NCBI GenBank assembly: GCA_034666705.1
Contig: JAXDLH010000490.1
Coordinates: 1 to 6,447, forward strand
Origin: JAXDLH01 sp034666705
GTDB lineage: Bacteria > Chloroflexota > UBA6077 > SHYK01
DNA length: 6,447 bases
Direction: 5' to 3'
In this document: one piece after another, positions 1-6,263 of the stretch
How positions within the stretch are numbered: the stretch's first letter is position 1
Layout of the letters: every line of letters starts with the position of its first letter
Translations under genes and position numbers: made by a program
Notes under the pieces: model-generated
What the model saw: the letters and a program-made list of their open reading frames with translations, nothing else
Database searches by the model: none
Told to the model about the DNA's origin: nothing

Positions 1-94
1 AGGGCCCGATCTTCGCTTACGGCAGGATGGTCGTGAGCCCCCAGCACCGCGATGCGGCAGACCGGGGCGCCCGTCGGTGCCCGGACGTCGCCTC
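1..94. other. Left flank downstream of the dehydrogenase gene; no supported gene
   Basis: This stretch lies beyond the TAA stop of the dehydrogenase gene. On the minus strand one frame is open from about position 90 to the window edge and contains GTG codons, for example one reading VLGAHDHPAVSEDRA. It could be the 5' end of a further gene in the same direction. I see no well-placed Shine-Dalgarno and no recognisable domain, so I do not call it. There is no clear hairpin with a T-tract that would mark a terminator. Confidence 0.3.
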
Positions 95-1261
95 TTATCC
101 TCGGTACGCCTCGAGGCCGGTCACGTCGGCGCCCACGACCAGCGTGTGCATCTCGTGGGTGCCCTCGTAGGTGTAGACAGCCTCGAGGTTCACCATGTGG
201 CGGAAGATCGGGTACGCCAGGCTGATGCCATTGCCGCCTAGCACGCTGCGTAGGCTGCGTGCGACGTCCAATGCCATCGCGCAGTTGGCACGCTTTGCCA
301 GGCTCACCTGTGCCGGGCGCAGCCGTCCTACATCTTTCAGGTGCGCGAGCTGATACGCAAGGAGCTGCCCCTTCGTGATCGCATCCAGCGCATCCACGAG
401 CCGCTCCTGCACGAGTTGGAACCCGCCGATCGGGCGGCCCCACTGCTCCCGGAGCGTGCTGTACTCCAGCGCGCACTCGTAGCACGCCATCGCCGCGCCC
501 AGCGTGCCAAACGTCAAGGCGAAGCGCGCCTCGTTCAGGCACGAGAGCGGGCCGCGCAGCCCGGTAACGCCGGGAAGAATCGCGTCGGCTGGCACGCGGC
601 AATCCTGGAGCACGAGCTCCGAGGTAACCGACGCCCGCAGCGAGAGCTTCTGGTGGATGTCGTTGGCGCAGAAGCCGTTGCGATCGGTCTCGATCAGGAA
701 CCCACGAATCACGTCGTCGTCGCCGTCGCGCATCTTTGCCCAGATGAGCGCGAGATCGGCGATGCCGCCGTTGGAGATCCACATCTTCGTGCCGTTCAGC
801 ACCCAGGAGCCGTCGCCGTCCCGCACCGCGCGGGTGGTCATGCCGCTCGGGTCGCTCCCATGATCGTGCTCCGTGAGCCCGAAGCAGCCGATCATCCTGG
901 CCTGCGCCATCGCCGGCAGGTACTTCGCGCGCTGCTCGTCCGAGCCGTAGCGGGAGATCGGCCACATGCAGAGGCTGCTTTGCACCGAAGCGAACGAGCG
1001 CAGCGCTGAGTCGCCCCGCTCCAGCTCCTGGAACACCAGCCCATAGCTGAGGTAGTCGATGCCCGAGCCAACTTCGGGCAGCGTCGCGCCCAGCAAGCCG
1101 AGCTCAGCGTAGCGTGGGATCAACTCCCGCGGGAACCGCGCCTCCTCGAAGCAATCCGGGATCAGTGGCAGCGCCTCCTTCTCCACGAAGTCGCGCACCA
1201 CCTGCTGGATCATCTGCTGCTCCGGCGTCAGCTCCCAATCGAGGTAGTTCAACATCGGCAT
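95..1261 (-). CDS. gcdH: Glutaryl-CoA dehydrogenase (acyl-CoA dehydrogenase family)
   Basis: This FAD enzyme oxidises and decarboxylates glutaryl-CoA to crotonyl-CoA in the cytoplasm, the last specific step of lysine, tryptophan and glutarate breakdown. The 388-aa length fits the family. Visible are the N-terminal helical domain, a GCFGLTEHDHGSDP flavin/substrate segment (about 126-139), a WISNGG beta-domain motif (161-166) and a C-terminal helical domain. YEGTHEMH (365-372) holds the catalytic-base Glu366, aligning with Glu370 of the human enzyme. Arg88 in LRSFASVQSS aligns with human Arg94, which binds the glutarate carboxylate. Glu81 and Tyr365 match human Glu87 and Tyr369, residues associated with decarboxylating members. 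ATG 1261 is preferred: GAGGGG lies 9 nt upstream, and the start overlaps the CoA-transferase stop as TGATG, implying coupled translation. TTG at 1264 is the alternative. The nearest competing call is a general short-chain acyl-CoA dehydrogenase, which would lack the Arg. Confidence 0.93.
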   Translation of the reverse strand: MPMLNYLDWELTPEQQMIQQVVRDFVEKEALPLIPDCFEEARFPRELIPRYAELGLLGATLPEVGSGIDYLSYGLVFQELERGDSALRSFASVQSSLCMWPISRYGSDEQRAKYLPAMAQARMIGCFGLTEHDHGSDPSGMTTRAVRDGDGSWVLNGTKMWISNGGIADLALIWAKMRDGDDDVIRGFLIETDRNGFCANDIHQKLSLRASVTSELVLQDCRVPADAILPGVTGLRGPLSCLNEARFALTFGTLGAAMACYECALEYSTLREQWGRPIGGFQLVQERLVDALDAITKGQLLAYQLAHLKDVGRLRPAQVSLAKRANCAMALDVARSLRSVLGGNGISLAYPIFRHMVNLEAVYTYEGTHEMHTLVVGADVTGLEAYRG

Positions 1262-2454
1262 CAAACGACACCCCTCGCTCGTAATTCGGCGGTTGCCGCG
1301 GCATCGTAACCAAGATCGCGAAGGACCTCGTCGGTATGCTCGCCGAGGGCGGGTGGGGCGCGGCGGATCGTGGCAGGTGTGGCCGAGAAATGGTACGCCG
1401 GGCCGGTGACTTCGATCGGGCCCAACGTGCCGTGCTCGACGGTCTGGCGTAGCCCTTGCGCGCGCGTCTGGGGATCATCGAGCACCTGGCCCACGTCGAA
1501 GATTGGGCCCGCGGGGATACCAGCCTCCGCCATCCGCCGCAGCACCTCGGTCGTCGATAGCGCACCTACGCACGGCTCCAGGATCGCGGCGAGCTCCGTG
1601 CGATTGCGCACGCGGTCGGCGTTGGCGCGGAAGCGTGGATCGTCGACGTACGTGTCGAGCGCCATGACCGCGCAGAAGCGGCGCCAGAGGCCATCGTGGC
1701 TGCACGCGAGGTTCACGGCGCCGTCCGCGGTGGCGTACATGCCGTACGGCACCATATTTGGGTGGTCGTTACCAAGCCGGCGCGCCACCTGCCCGGTGGC
1801 GAGGTAGGAGGCGGCGAGGTTCGAGAGCAGCGCGACTTGCCCCGCCAGCAGCGACGTATCAACCATCTGCCCCTCGCCGGTGCGATCGCGATGATGCAGA
1901 GCGGCGACGACCGCGTACGCGGCGAGCAGGCCCGCGGTGATGTCGGCGATGCCGACGCCGATCTTCGTGGGGCCGCCCTCCGGTTCGCCGGTCACACTCA
2001 TCAGCCCACCCATCCCTTGCAGCACGAGATCGTAGGCGGGCTCGTCGCGCCGAGGGCCGCTGAGGCCGAAGCCGGAGATCGCCGCATAGATCACGTTCGG
2101 CCGCAGGCGGCGCAGCTCCTCGTAGTCGAATCCGAGCTGCGCCAGCCAGCCGGGCCGAAAGTTCTCGATCACTATGTCCGCGCGCCGGACCAGCTTGCGG
2201 AGAATCTCCTGGCCTTCCGGCGTGCGGATGTCGAGCGTGATGCCGCGCTTATTGCGATTCGAGCTGAGGAAGTAGGCGCTCTCGGTGCCGAGAAACGGCG
2301 GGCCCCAGCCCCGCGATTCGTCGCCGCGGCCGGGAGGCTCGACCTTGATCACGTCGGCCCCGAGATCGCCGAGCATCATGGTACAAGTGGGGCCGGCGAG
2401 CGCGTGCGAGAGATCGAGCACTACGACGTCGTCGAAAATCGCTGCCAGCCGCAT
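1261..2454 (-). CDS. Family III (CaiB/BaiF) CoA-transferase, SUGCT-like; probable glutarate CoA-transferase
   Basis: Family III CoA-transferases move CoA between carboxylic acids through an aspartyl-CoA anhydride. The protein (397 aa) has the family start DLSHALAGPTCTMMLGDLGADVIKVEPP (14-41), SSNRNKRGITLD (64-75), ADIVIENFRPG (92-102) and the catalytic Asp142 in AYDLVLQGMGG (140-150), equivalent to Asp169 of formyl-CoA transferase. The central stretch SLLAGQVALLSNLAASYL (201-218), followed by VPYGMY, and the ending ELRARGVV closely resemble human SUGCT, the succinyl-CoA:glutarate CoA-transferase. The next gene encodes glutaryl-CoA dehydrogenase and overlaps this stop codon, which supports glutarate as substrate and succinyl-CoA as likely donor; this is inferred. 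The start lies 10 nt after the hicB-like stop and has only a weak, distant SD-like GAGGCGGC, so it is probably read through coupling. Other dicarboxylate or 3-methylglutarate-type substrates remain possible. Confidence 0.88.
   Translation of the reverse strand: MRLAAIFDDVVVLDLSHALAGPTCTMMLGDLGADVIKVEPPGRGDESRGWGPPFLGTESAYFLSSNRNKRGITLDIRTPEGQEILRKLVRRADIVIENFRPGWLAQLGFDYEELRRLRPNVIYAAISGFGLSGPRRDEPAYDLVLQGMGGLMSVTGEPEGGPTKIGVGIADITAGLLAAYAVVAALHHRDRTGEGQMVDTSLLAGQVALLSNLAASYLATGQVARRLGNDHPNMVPYGMYATADGAVNLACSHDGLWRRFCAVMALDTYVDDPRFRANADRVRNRTELAAILEPCVGALSTTEVLRRMAEAGIPAGPIFDVGQVLDDPQTRAQGLRQTVEHGTLGPIEVTGPAYHFSATPATIRRAPPALGEHTDEVLRDLGYDAAATAELRARGVV
1271..1276 (-). promoter_or_regulatory. 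Shine-Dalgarno of the glutaryl-CoA dehydrogenase gene
   Basis: GAGGGG on the minus strand sits inside the last codons of the CoA-transferase gene, 9 nt before the ATG at 1261. It favours that ATG over the TTG three bases upstream or the ATG at 1255. Confidence 0.5.
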
Positions 2455-2464
2455 CAGATCGGCA

Positions 2465-2782
2465 TTAGATAGAAGCCGCCTCGCTCACGTCGACCGTCGC
2501 AAGCTCCAGATCGTAGCCGCCATCGCCAAGGGCATCGCCGGCTTTGCGCATCGTTTCAATGAGCTGCAGCGCTTTGGCGACCCCGGTGGAGATGAGCTCC
2601 GGAGTTTCCAGCAGTGGCCCACCCCCGCGCTCCCACTCGGTTTCGAGCCAATCCTCCATCGCTTCTCGCACGTTTGCCAGCGCTTCGTCACGCGTGTGGC
2701 CCCGACCGACACAGCCGGGCATCGCAGGCACCGATGCGGAGACCCATTCGCTATCGGGTACGAGGATGGTCGTGTACCGCAC
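2465..2782 (-). CDS. HicB-like protein without a neighbouring HicA
   Basis: A 105-aa protein whose first half has the HicB fold signature: a short strand start (RYTTILVPDSEWVSASVPAMPG), the PxxPGC motif at 19-24, and GHTRDEALANVREAMEDWLE (28-47), which matches the usual GdTxeEAlxNxxEAi helix. In paired systems HicB blocks the HicA mRNA-cleaving toxin and can repress its own operon. Here no HicA-like gene (about 60 aa with a GxxH motif) is found on either side, so a toxin-antitoxin role is not supported. The second half (50-105) is acidic and shows no clear ribbon-helix-helix or HTH. Start is GTG, with AGGGAA 7 nt upstream. It lies first in the probable operon, 10 nt before the CoA-transferase. 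It may be a solo regulator, a remnant of a lost pair, or a domain of other use. Confidence 0.8.
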   Translation of the reverse strand: MRYTTILVPDSEWVSASVPAMPGCVGRGHTRDEALANVREAMEDWLETEWERGGGPLLETPELISTGVAKALQLIETMRKAGDALGDGGYDLELATVDVSEAASI

Positions 2783-2800
2783 CGATTCGTTCCCTATGGT

Positions 2801-2817
2801 GCTACCGAGCTACCGAG
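2801..2817. repeat. Tandem 8-bp repeat near the predicted transcription start of the hicB-like gene
   Basis: Two head-to-tail copies of GCTACCGA (2801-2808 and 2809-2816) plus the first base of a third copy. They lie between the TATAAT box and the GTG start, where the transcript would begin. The position would suit an operator, but two copies of an 8-mer may also be chance. Confidence 0.5.
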
Positions 2818-2819
2818 GG

Positions 2820-2825
2820 ATTATA
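2820..2825 (-). promoter_or_regulatory. Candidate -10 box for the hicB-like/CoA-transferase/dehydrogenase operon
   Basis: A perfect TATAAT on the minus strand (ATTATA on plus) lies 37 nt before the GTG start. Transcription would begin near 2813 with a leader of about 30 nt containing AGGGAA. No TTGACA-like box is found 16-18 nt upstream and there is no extended TG, so activity may need an activator, or the match may be chance in an AT-richer gap. Confidence 0.4.
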
Positions 2826-2893
2826 GGATCGGCACGCGGCGGTTCGGGATACAGTGAAACGGATGAAGGCACAAGGGAGACACCGTGACGTCC

Positions 2894-2908
2894 GCAGGGC
2901 CCCCTTGC
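2894..2908. terminator. Short GC-rich hairpin just after the L,D-transpeptidase stop; weak terminator candidate
   Basis: GCAGGGCCCCCTTGC can fold into a stem of up to six pairs with a three-base loop. On the minus strand, the transcript of the transpeptidase, one pair is mismatched (A-C). No T-run follows. A second imperfect pairing, CAAGGG with CCCTTG, spans 2871-2907. It lies directly downstream of the stop at 2910, where termination is expected, but it lacks the classic form. Confidence 0.2.
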
Positions 2909-2909
2909 T

Positions 2910-4517
2910 CTACTGATGGACGATGAGCGGGGTGCCGACGTCGGCCCAGTCGAAGACGACCTTCGCGTTTGCATCACTCATGCTGACGCAGCCATCGGAA
3001 CCGGGGCGACCGAATACCGGCCGCCAATAGGCGCCGTGGATCGTGTAGTCGCCGAAGAAGGGCATGACCCAGTGCACGTCCGGGATGTCGTACCGGCTGC
3101 CATCGGGGTTCACCCCACGGAAGCGCGCCTGTGCCACCTTGTATTGCACCTTGTAGATACCGGGCGGCGTCGGCGCTGCCGCTACGCCGGTCGCGACTGG
3201 GATCGTCCGCACTGCGACGTCGTTCTCATAGAGCGTCATCGTCTGTGCGCTTAGCGACACCTCCATACGCTTCACGGCGCCCGTCGTAAACGTCACGGTC
3301 TGCGACTCGGTCAAATACGCCCCCGACGTGCCGCGCACGGCATCCGGCCCGCCCTTCACTATCATCGTGACGGTGGTATCGGCAGGGAAGCTCGTCTCTG
3401 GGAGGAAGTGCACGCGGTCCGGCGCGATCCATTCGAACCGTCCCGGTACCGCCGGCTCAAAGCTGATCGCGGCCTCGGCCGCGGCGCTGTTCGCGACCTC
3501 TTCGCTGAAGCGGATCGTCGGATCGCCAGTCACCGAGACGTCAGCCGCGTTGTCGTCCGGCCAGAATGCGACGAGCTGCAGCGGCGCCGTCCCGGCCAAT
3601 TCAAACGTGCGGGCGCTGGCGAGCCAACCGCCACTCGGCGCCTCGACGTCTTCAATGGTTAGTGTTTGACTCTGGCCCTGCGTGAGGCGGACGGGCAACT
3701 CCAGATTGGTCGTGGCGTTGCCGGTCCAGCTTGCTTCCTTGTCGCCGAGACGATAGTGCACCGCTGCCACCGGGGTATCCCACGTGAGCTGTGCCGGCGC
3801 ACCCGGAGGCAGCGTGACCCGGTCGCCGCTGGTGCCATTCACCGATACGAGCCGCACCGTGTCCGGGACTCTTACGGCGACCGCCATGTCCGGCGCGACC
3901 ACACCGTCGACTCCCCGCAAATCAGTGAGATAAACCGAGAACTCAGCGCCCGGCTTCGGGTCTTTGAAGACGAGCGAGAGCAGATGCGGGTCCTCCTGCG
4001 CGATGCGCGACTCAACCGACATCGTCGTGGCATCGACCTGAGCCTGAGCCAGCGGCTCGGAGAAACGCAGCGCCAGCGGCTGACCACGGGTCAGCAGCAA
4101 CGGGCCGCCGGAATCGACCAACGACGGCGTGCGCACCGTGTCGAAGACGCGCTCGACATGGAGCTTGCCGGTGGACGAGGCCCACGGCAGCGGGGTCGCG
4201 GCGTCAGGCTCGGCGCTCGCCACCAGGCGATAGCGTGCATCCGGCTCCAACCCACCGGCCAGCCGCGCGCCATTCCCAGTGAGGGGCAGCTCGATCAGCC
4301 CGGCCGGCGCGTCGATGCGCTCAATAGTCGCGCGCTCGAGCCGCGCGTTGATCGCCGTTACTTCGAGGGGAGTATCGAGCCGCACACCCTGGGCTCGCTC
4401 AGCCAAATTCGTGTTTAAGGCCGGCGGTCGCGCGCTGCACGCGCTCACGGCCAACGCCACGATGCCTACCAGGACGATGACGACCCCAAGCCAGACGCCA
4501 GGCCGACCCCGCCGCAT
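2910..4517 (-). CDS. Lipoprotein L,D-transpeptidase (YkuD domain) with N-terminal Ig-like domains
   Basis: Probable cell-surface enzyme that forms 3-3 cross-links in peptidoglycan or anchors proteins to it. The 535-aa product starts with a charged MRRGR, a hydrophobic stretch (8-24) and lipobox VSAC with Cys27, so lipid anchoring after signal peptidase II cleavage is likely. Residues about 45-310 form beta-rich, repeat-like segments, one with RFSEPL (151-156). Residues 311-413 are an SbsA/Big_5-type Ig-like domain (VAFWPDDNAADVSVTGDPTIRFSEEV). The YkuD domain covers 416-535, with IHGAYW (His494) and GSDGCVSM (Cys510). The usual motif is [S/T]HGC; here Asp508 replaces the His, although His494 and Cys510 remain. 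The domain otherwise resembles Chloroflexota enzymes. ATG 4517 has GGAGGA 6 nt upstream; an in-frame start 18 codons earlier (4571) would bury the signal peptide and is rejected. It seems transcribed alone. Confidence 0.92.
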   Translation of the reverse strand: MRRGRPGVWLGVVIVLVGIVALAVSACSARPPALNTNLAERAQGVRLDTPLEVTAINARLERATIERIDAPAGLIELPLTGNGARLAGGLEPDARYRLVASAEPDAATPLPWASSTGKLHVERVFDTVRTPSLVDSGGPLLLTRGQPLALRFSEPLAQAQVDATTMSVESRIAQEDPHLLSLVFKDPKPGAEFSVYLTDLRGVDGVVAPDMAVAVRVPDTVRLVSVNGTSGDRVTLPPGAPAQLTWDTPVAAVHYRLGDKEASWTGNATTNLELPVRLTQGQSQTLTIEDVEAPSGGWLASARTFELAGTAPLQLVAFWPDDNAADVSVTGDPTIRFSEEVANSAAAEAAISFEPAVPGRFEWIAPDRVHFLPETSFPADTTVTMIVKGGPDAVRGTSGAYLTESQTVTFTTGAVKRMEVSLSAQTMTLYENDVAVRTIPVATGVAAAPTPPGIYKVQYKVAQARFRGVNPDGSRYDIPDVHWVMPFFGDYTIHGAYWRPVFGRPGSDGCVSMSDANAKVVFDWADVGTPLIVHQ

Positions 4518-4523
4518 ATCAGT

Positions 4524-4529
4524 TCCTCC
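4524..4529 (-). promoter_or_regulatory. Strong Shine-Dalgarno that fixes the L,D-transpeptidase start
   Basis: GGAGGA on the minus strand lies 6 nt before the ATG at 4517. It decides in favour of the start that leaves the signal peptide at the N-terminus, against the in-frame start at 4571. Confidence 0.8.
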
Positions 4530-4779
4530 GTCGCATTCGACCCTTGCACGTAGAGAACTCGGCGCGCGCACATTGGATTCCCGAGGAAAGCACCGAGTTA
4601 TGTAGACAAACGCTCGCTAAGGATCGTAGCGCACTCCCGCACCACGAGGGGTGGATCCGGGTAAACGTTTGGGATACGGCCTATTACGAACCTGTTGTTG
4701 AAATAAACGGCAGTGTATGGTCCAAGTTCAACCGCAAGGCTAAAGTCAGCAGGTTGCGAGGCGAGAATCGGTGGTCGCG
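4530..4779. other. AT-richer gap between exporter and L,D-transpeptidase genes, probably carrying the latter's promoter
   Basis: If the 61-codon ORF is not real, this is a 262-nt gap (4518-4779) of visibly lower GC than its surroundings. A weak minus-strand promoter candidate is TTGAAC (4726-4731) with TTTATT (4702-4707), 18 nt apart. No terminator with a T-run, tRNA or repeat was seen. Confidence 0.3.
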
Positions 4780-4783
4780 TCAT
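4598..4783 (-). CDS. Questionable 61-aa ORF overlapping the exporter stop (ATGA)
   Basis: The ORF starts at ATG 4783, whose last base pair overlaps the TGA of the exporter gene in an ATGA arrangement typical of coupled translation. The protein begins MTRPPILASQPADFSLAVEL and ends in RECATILSERLST. It is soluble-looking, with no membrane segment or motif I recognise. Against it: a GAGGAA lies about 17 nt upstream, too far for good initiation; base composition and third-position GC fall clearly below the flanking genes, as in intergenic DNA; and other frames here are also open. A chance ORF of this length is quite possible. No function is proposed. Confidence 0.3.
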   Translation of the reverse strand: MTRPPILASQPADFSLAVELGPYTAVYFNNRFVIGRIPNVYPDPPLVVRECATILSERLST

Positions 4784-6024
4784 GCTGGCATTGGCTGCGC
4801 TTCCTCGCGCGGCAGGGTGAAGCGGCGGGCTGCGGGGATTGCGGCAATGCTCAACGCGACCAGCAGCGTGGCGAGTCCGCCCGTGAACGCTGAGGCAGGT
4901 ACTCCCCACAAGGCCGCGACCGCGCCGGACTCGAACTGGCCAAGCGGCGGGCCGCCGTTGATGAACACCGAGTTCACCGCCGAGACGCGGCCCCGGAGCC
5001 GGTCCGGGGTCACGAGCTGGTTGATCGAGCCACGCAGCACCGAGCTCACCGTGTCGCCGACACCCATTCCGACCAGCAGAATCAACGCCACCCAGTACAC
5101 GGGGCTGAGCGCGAATCCCATCGCGCAGACCGAGTAGAAGACGACGCCTGTGAGTACCCACCGGCCGGCACGCTGCGGCTGGCCGATCGTGCTCATTACG
5201 AACGCACCGCCCAATGCGCCGATCGAGCTGGCCGCATACAGCAATCCCAATCCCTCAGGACCAACGTGAAAGATGTCCTTCGCGTACACAGGGAGCAGGG
5301 CGCGCGGGCTGCCGAAGAAGTTCGCGCTGAAGTCCAGCACCATGAGCAGCAGGATGATCCGCTGGCTGCGTACGAAGGCAATGCCCTCCGCGAGTGCCGC
5401 AAACGAGACTCCGCGGCGGCCGCTTGCTGCCTGCCGGCCCCGGATCAGCGCCAGTGAGCTGAGCATCAGCACCCACGAGGTTGCATCCACGGTGTAGCAC
5501 CAGACCACGCCCGCGAACCCCAGCACGACGCCGGCCAGCGATGGGCCGAGAATGTACGCGACCTGGCGCATCGAGGTGGTGAAGGCGATGGCGCTGGTCA
5601 GGTCAGCGCGCGGCACGAGGTTTGGTACGTAGGAGGCGCGCGTCGGGTTCTCGAGACCGGCGAAGACCGCCAGCAGCGCCGACGCGACGTAGAGCATGAA
5701 CGGCTCGATCAGTTCGGCTGCCGTGAGCGCCACGAGCGATGCAGACACGCAAAACTGGGCCAGCTGCATCGCCATCATCAGACGGCGGCGATCCACCGCA
5801 TCTGCGAGCATGCCACCGAGCAGCGTGAGCGCAATCTGCGGGATGCCGCGGGCGAGGCCGAGCAGGCCGATCTGGAGCGGCGACCCCGTCAGCTCATAGA
5901 TCTGCCACGCCATGGCGACGTTGGTGAACTGCGTTCCCACCAGCGAGATCGCCTGACCGATGACGAATACGCGGAAGTCGCGATGGCGCAGCGCGGGCGG
6001 CCGCGGGCCTCGCCCCCTCATCAT
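4780..6024 (-). CDS. MFS_3-family (EntS/MefA-like) exporter
   Basis: A 414-aa inner-membrane transporter of the major facilitator superfamily, likely a proton-coupled exporter. The N-terminus RHRDFRVFVIGQAISLVGTQ (13-32) is typical of this branch. About twelve hydrophobic segments fall between residues 17 and 398. Motif A between TM2 and TM3 reads GGMLADAVDRRRLM (70-83), and the second-half counterpart is TPDRLRGRVSAVN (339-351), a hallmark of the enterobactin/macrolide exporter branch. FAGLENPTRASYVPNLVPRADL (121-142) is also characteristic. The substrate cannot be told from sequence; the neighbours (cell-wall enzyme, propeller protein) give no clue, and no siderophore or antibiotic genes are present. 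ATG 6024, followed by a second ATG at 6021, has an AGGG about 8 nt upstream. The gene is divergent from the one at 6264 and its stop overlaps the ATG of a doubtful small ORF. Confidence 0.9.
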   Translation of the reverse strand: MMRGRGPRPPALRHRDFRVFVIGQAISLVGTQFTNVAMAWQIYELTGSPLQIGLLGLARGIPQIALTLLGGMLADAVDRRRLMMAMQLAQFCVSASLVALTAAELIEPFMLYVASALLAVFAGLENPTRASYVPNLVPRADLTSAIAFTTSMRQVAYILGPSLAGVVLGFAGVVWCYTVDATSWVLMLSSLALIRGRQAASGRRGVSFAALAEGIAFVRSQRIILLLMVLDFSANFFGSPRALLPVYAKDIFHVGPEGLGLLYAASSIGALGGAFVMSTIGQPQRAGRWVLTGVVFYSVCAMGFALSPVYWVALILLVGMGVGDTVSSVLRGSINQLVTPDRLRGRVSAVNSVFINGGPPLGQFESGAVAALWGVPASAFTGGLATLLVALSIAAIPAARRFTLPREEAQPMPA

Positions 6025-6263
6025 GGAAATAGCCCTCGCCTCCCCACGGCCAGGCTGACCGTCCGATCAGGTGCCAGTGTACGCCAGGGCGGGAATGGGG
6101 AGGAGCCCCGCTCATCGTAAAGCCGACCGCCTCGGCACACCGCGGTCGCCAGTGAGCTGAGCCGGCGCGGTGACGCCAGGACACCGGTTACGACCGCGAA
6201 TGGCGCGAAGTAAGTAGAATGCAGCCGTGGCCGGTCCGAGCACAGCCAGCAAGGAGGCGCACG
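6025..6263. other. Divergent intergenic region between exporter and beta-propeller genes
   Basis: This 239-nt region must hold promoters for both directions. Plus strand: TAGAAT at 6215-6220 is a fair -10 with no good -35; TTACGA (6188-6193) is 21 nt away. Minus strand: TACACT (complement of 6076-6081) lies about 52 nt before the exporter ATG, also without a -35. Long minus-strand open frames here continue antisense to the plus-strand gene and look like high-GC shadows. A GGGG-AGGAG-CCCC mini-hairpin (6097-6109) is too small to interpret. Confidence 0.35.
6251..6257 (+). promoter_or_regulatory. Shine-Dalgarno of the partial beta-propeller gene
   Basis: AAGGAGG is followed by a 6-nt spacer and ATG at 6264. 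It favours this start over an in-frame ATG at 6219, which would add 15 residues and has no such site. Confidence 0.75.

Noticed and set aside
1696..2472. 258-codon open frame on the plus strand, antisense to the CoA-transferase gene
   Set aside because: It lies almost entirely opposite a gene with clear family motifs, its translation is rich in Arg/Ala/Gly with no domain, and such frames are common in GC-rich coding DNA.
2285..2888. Plus-strand frames opposite the hicB-like gene, examined as possible HicA toxins
   Set aside because: None has the HicA length, the conserved His motif or a start with a ribosome-binding site.
3666..4418. 250-codon plus-strand open frame antisense to the L,D-transpeptidase
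   Set aside because: Arg-rich, low-complexity translation without motifs, wholly within the opposite-strand gene; a codon-bias shadow.
4518..4779. Search for a tRNA or small RNA in the lower-GC gap
   Set aside because: GTTCAA/GTTCG-like strings occur but no matching T-arm, acceptor stem or anticodon arm could be formed around them.
4544..5137. 197-codon plus-strand open frame spanning the gap and the end of the exporter gene
   Set aside because: Antisense to the exporter C-terminal half for most of its length, no ribosome-binding site seen, Ser/Thr/Pro-rich translation with no recognisable domain.
4598..5161. Longer 187-codon minus-strand version of the small ORF
   Set aside because: The first two thirds overlap the exporter gene in another frame and have shadow-like composition; only the part after ATG 4783 is worth considering.
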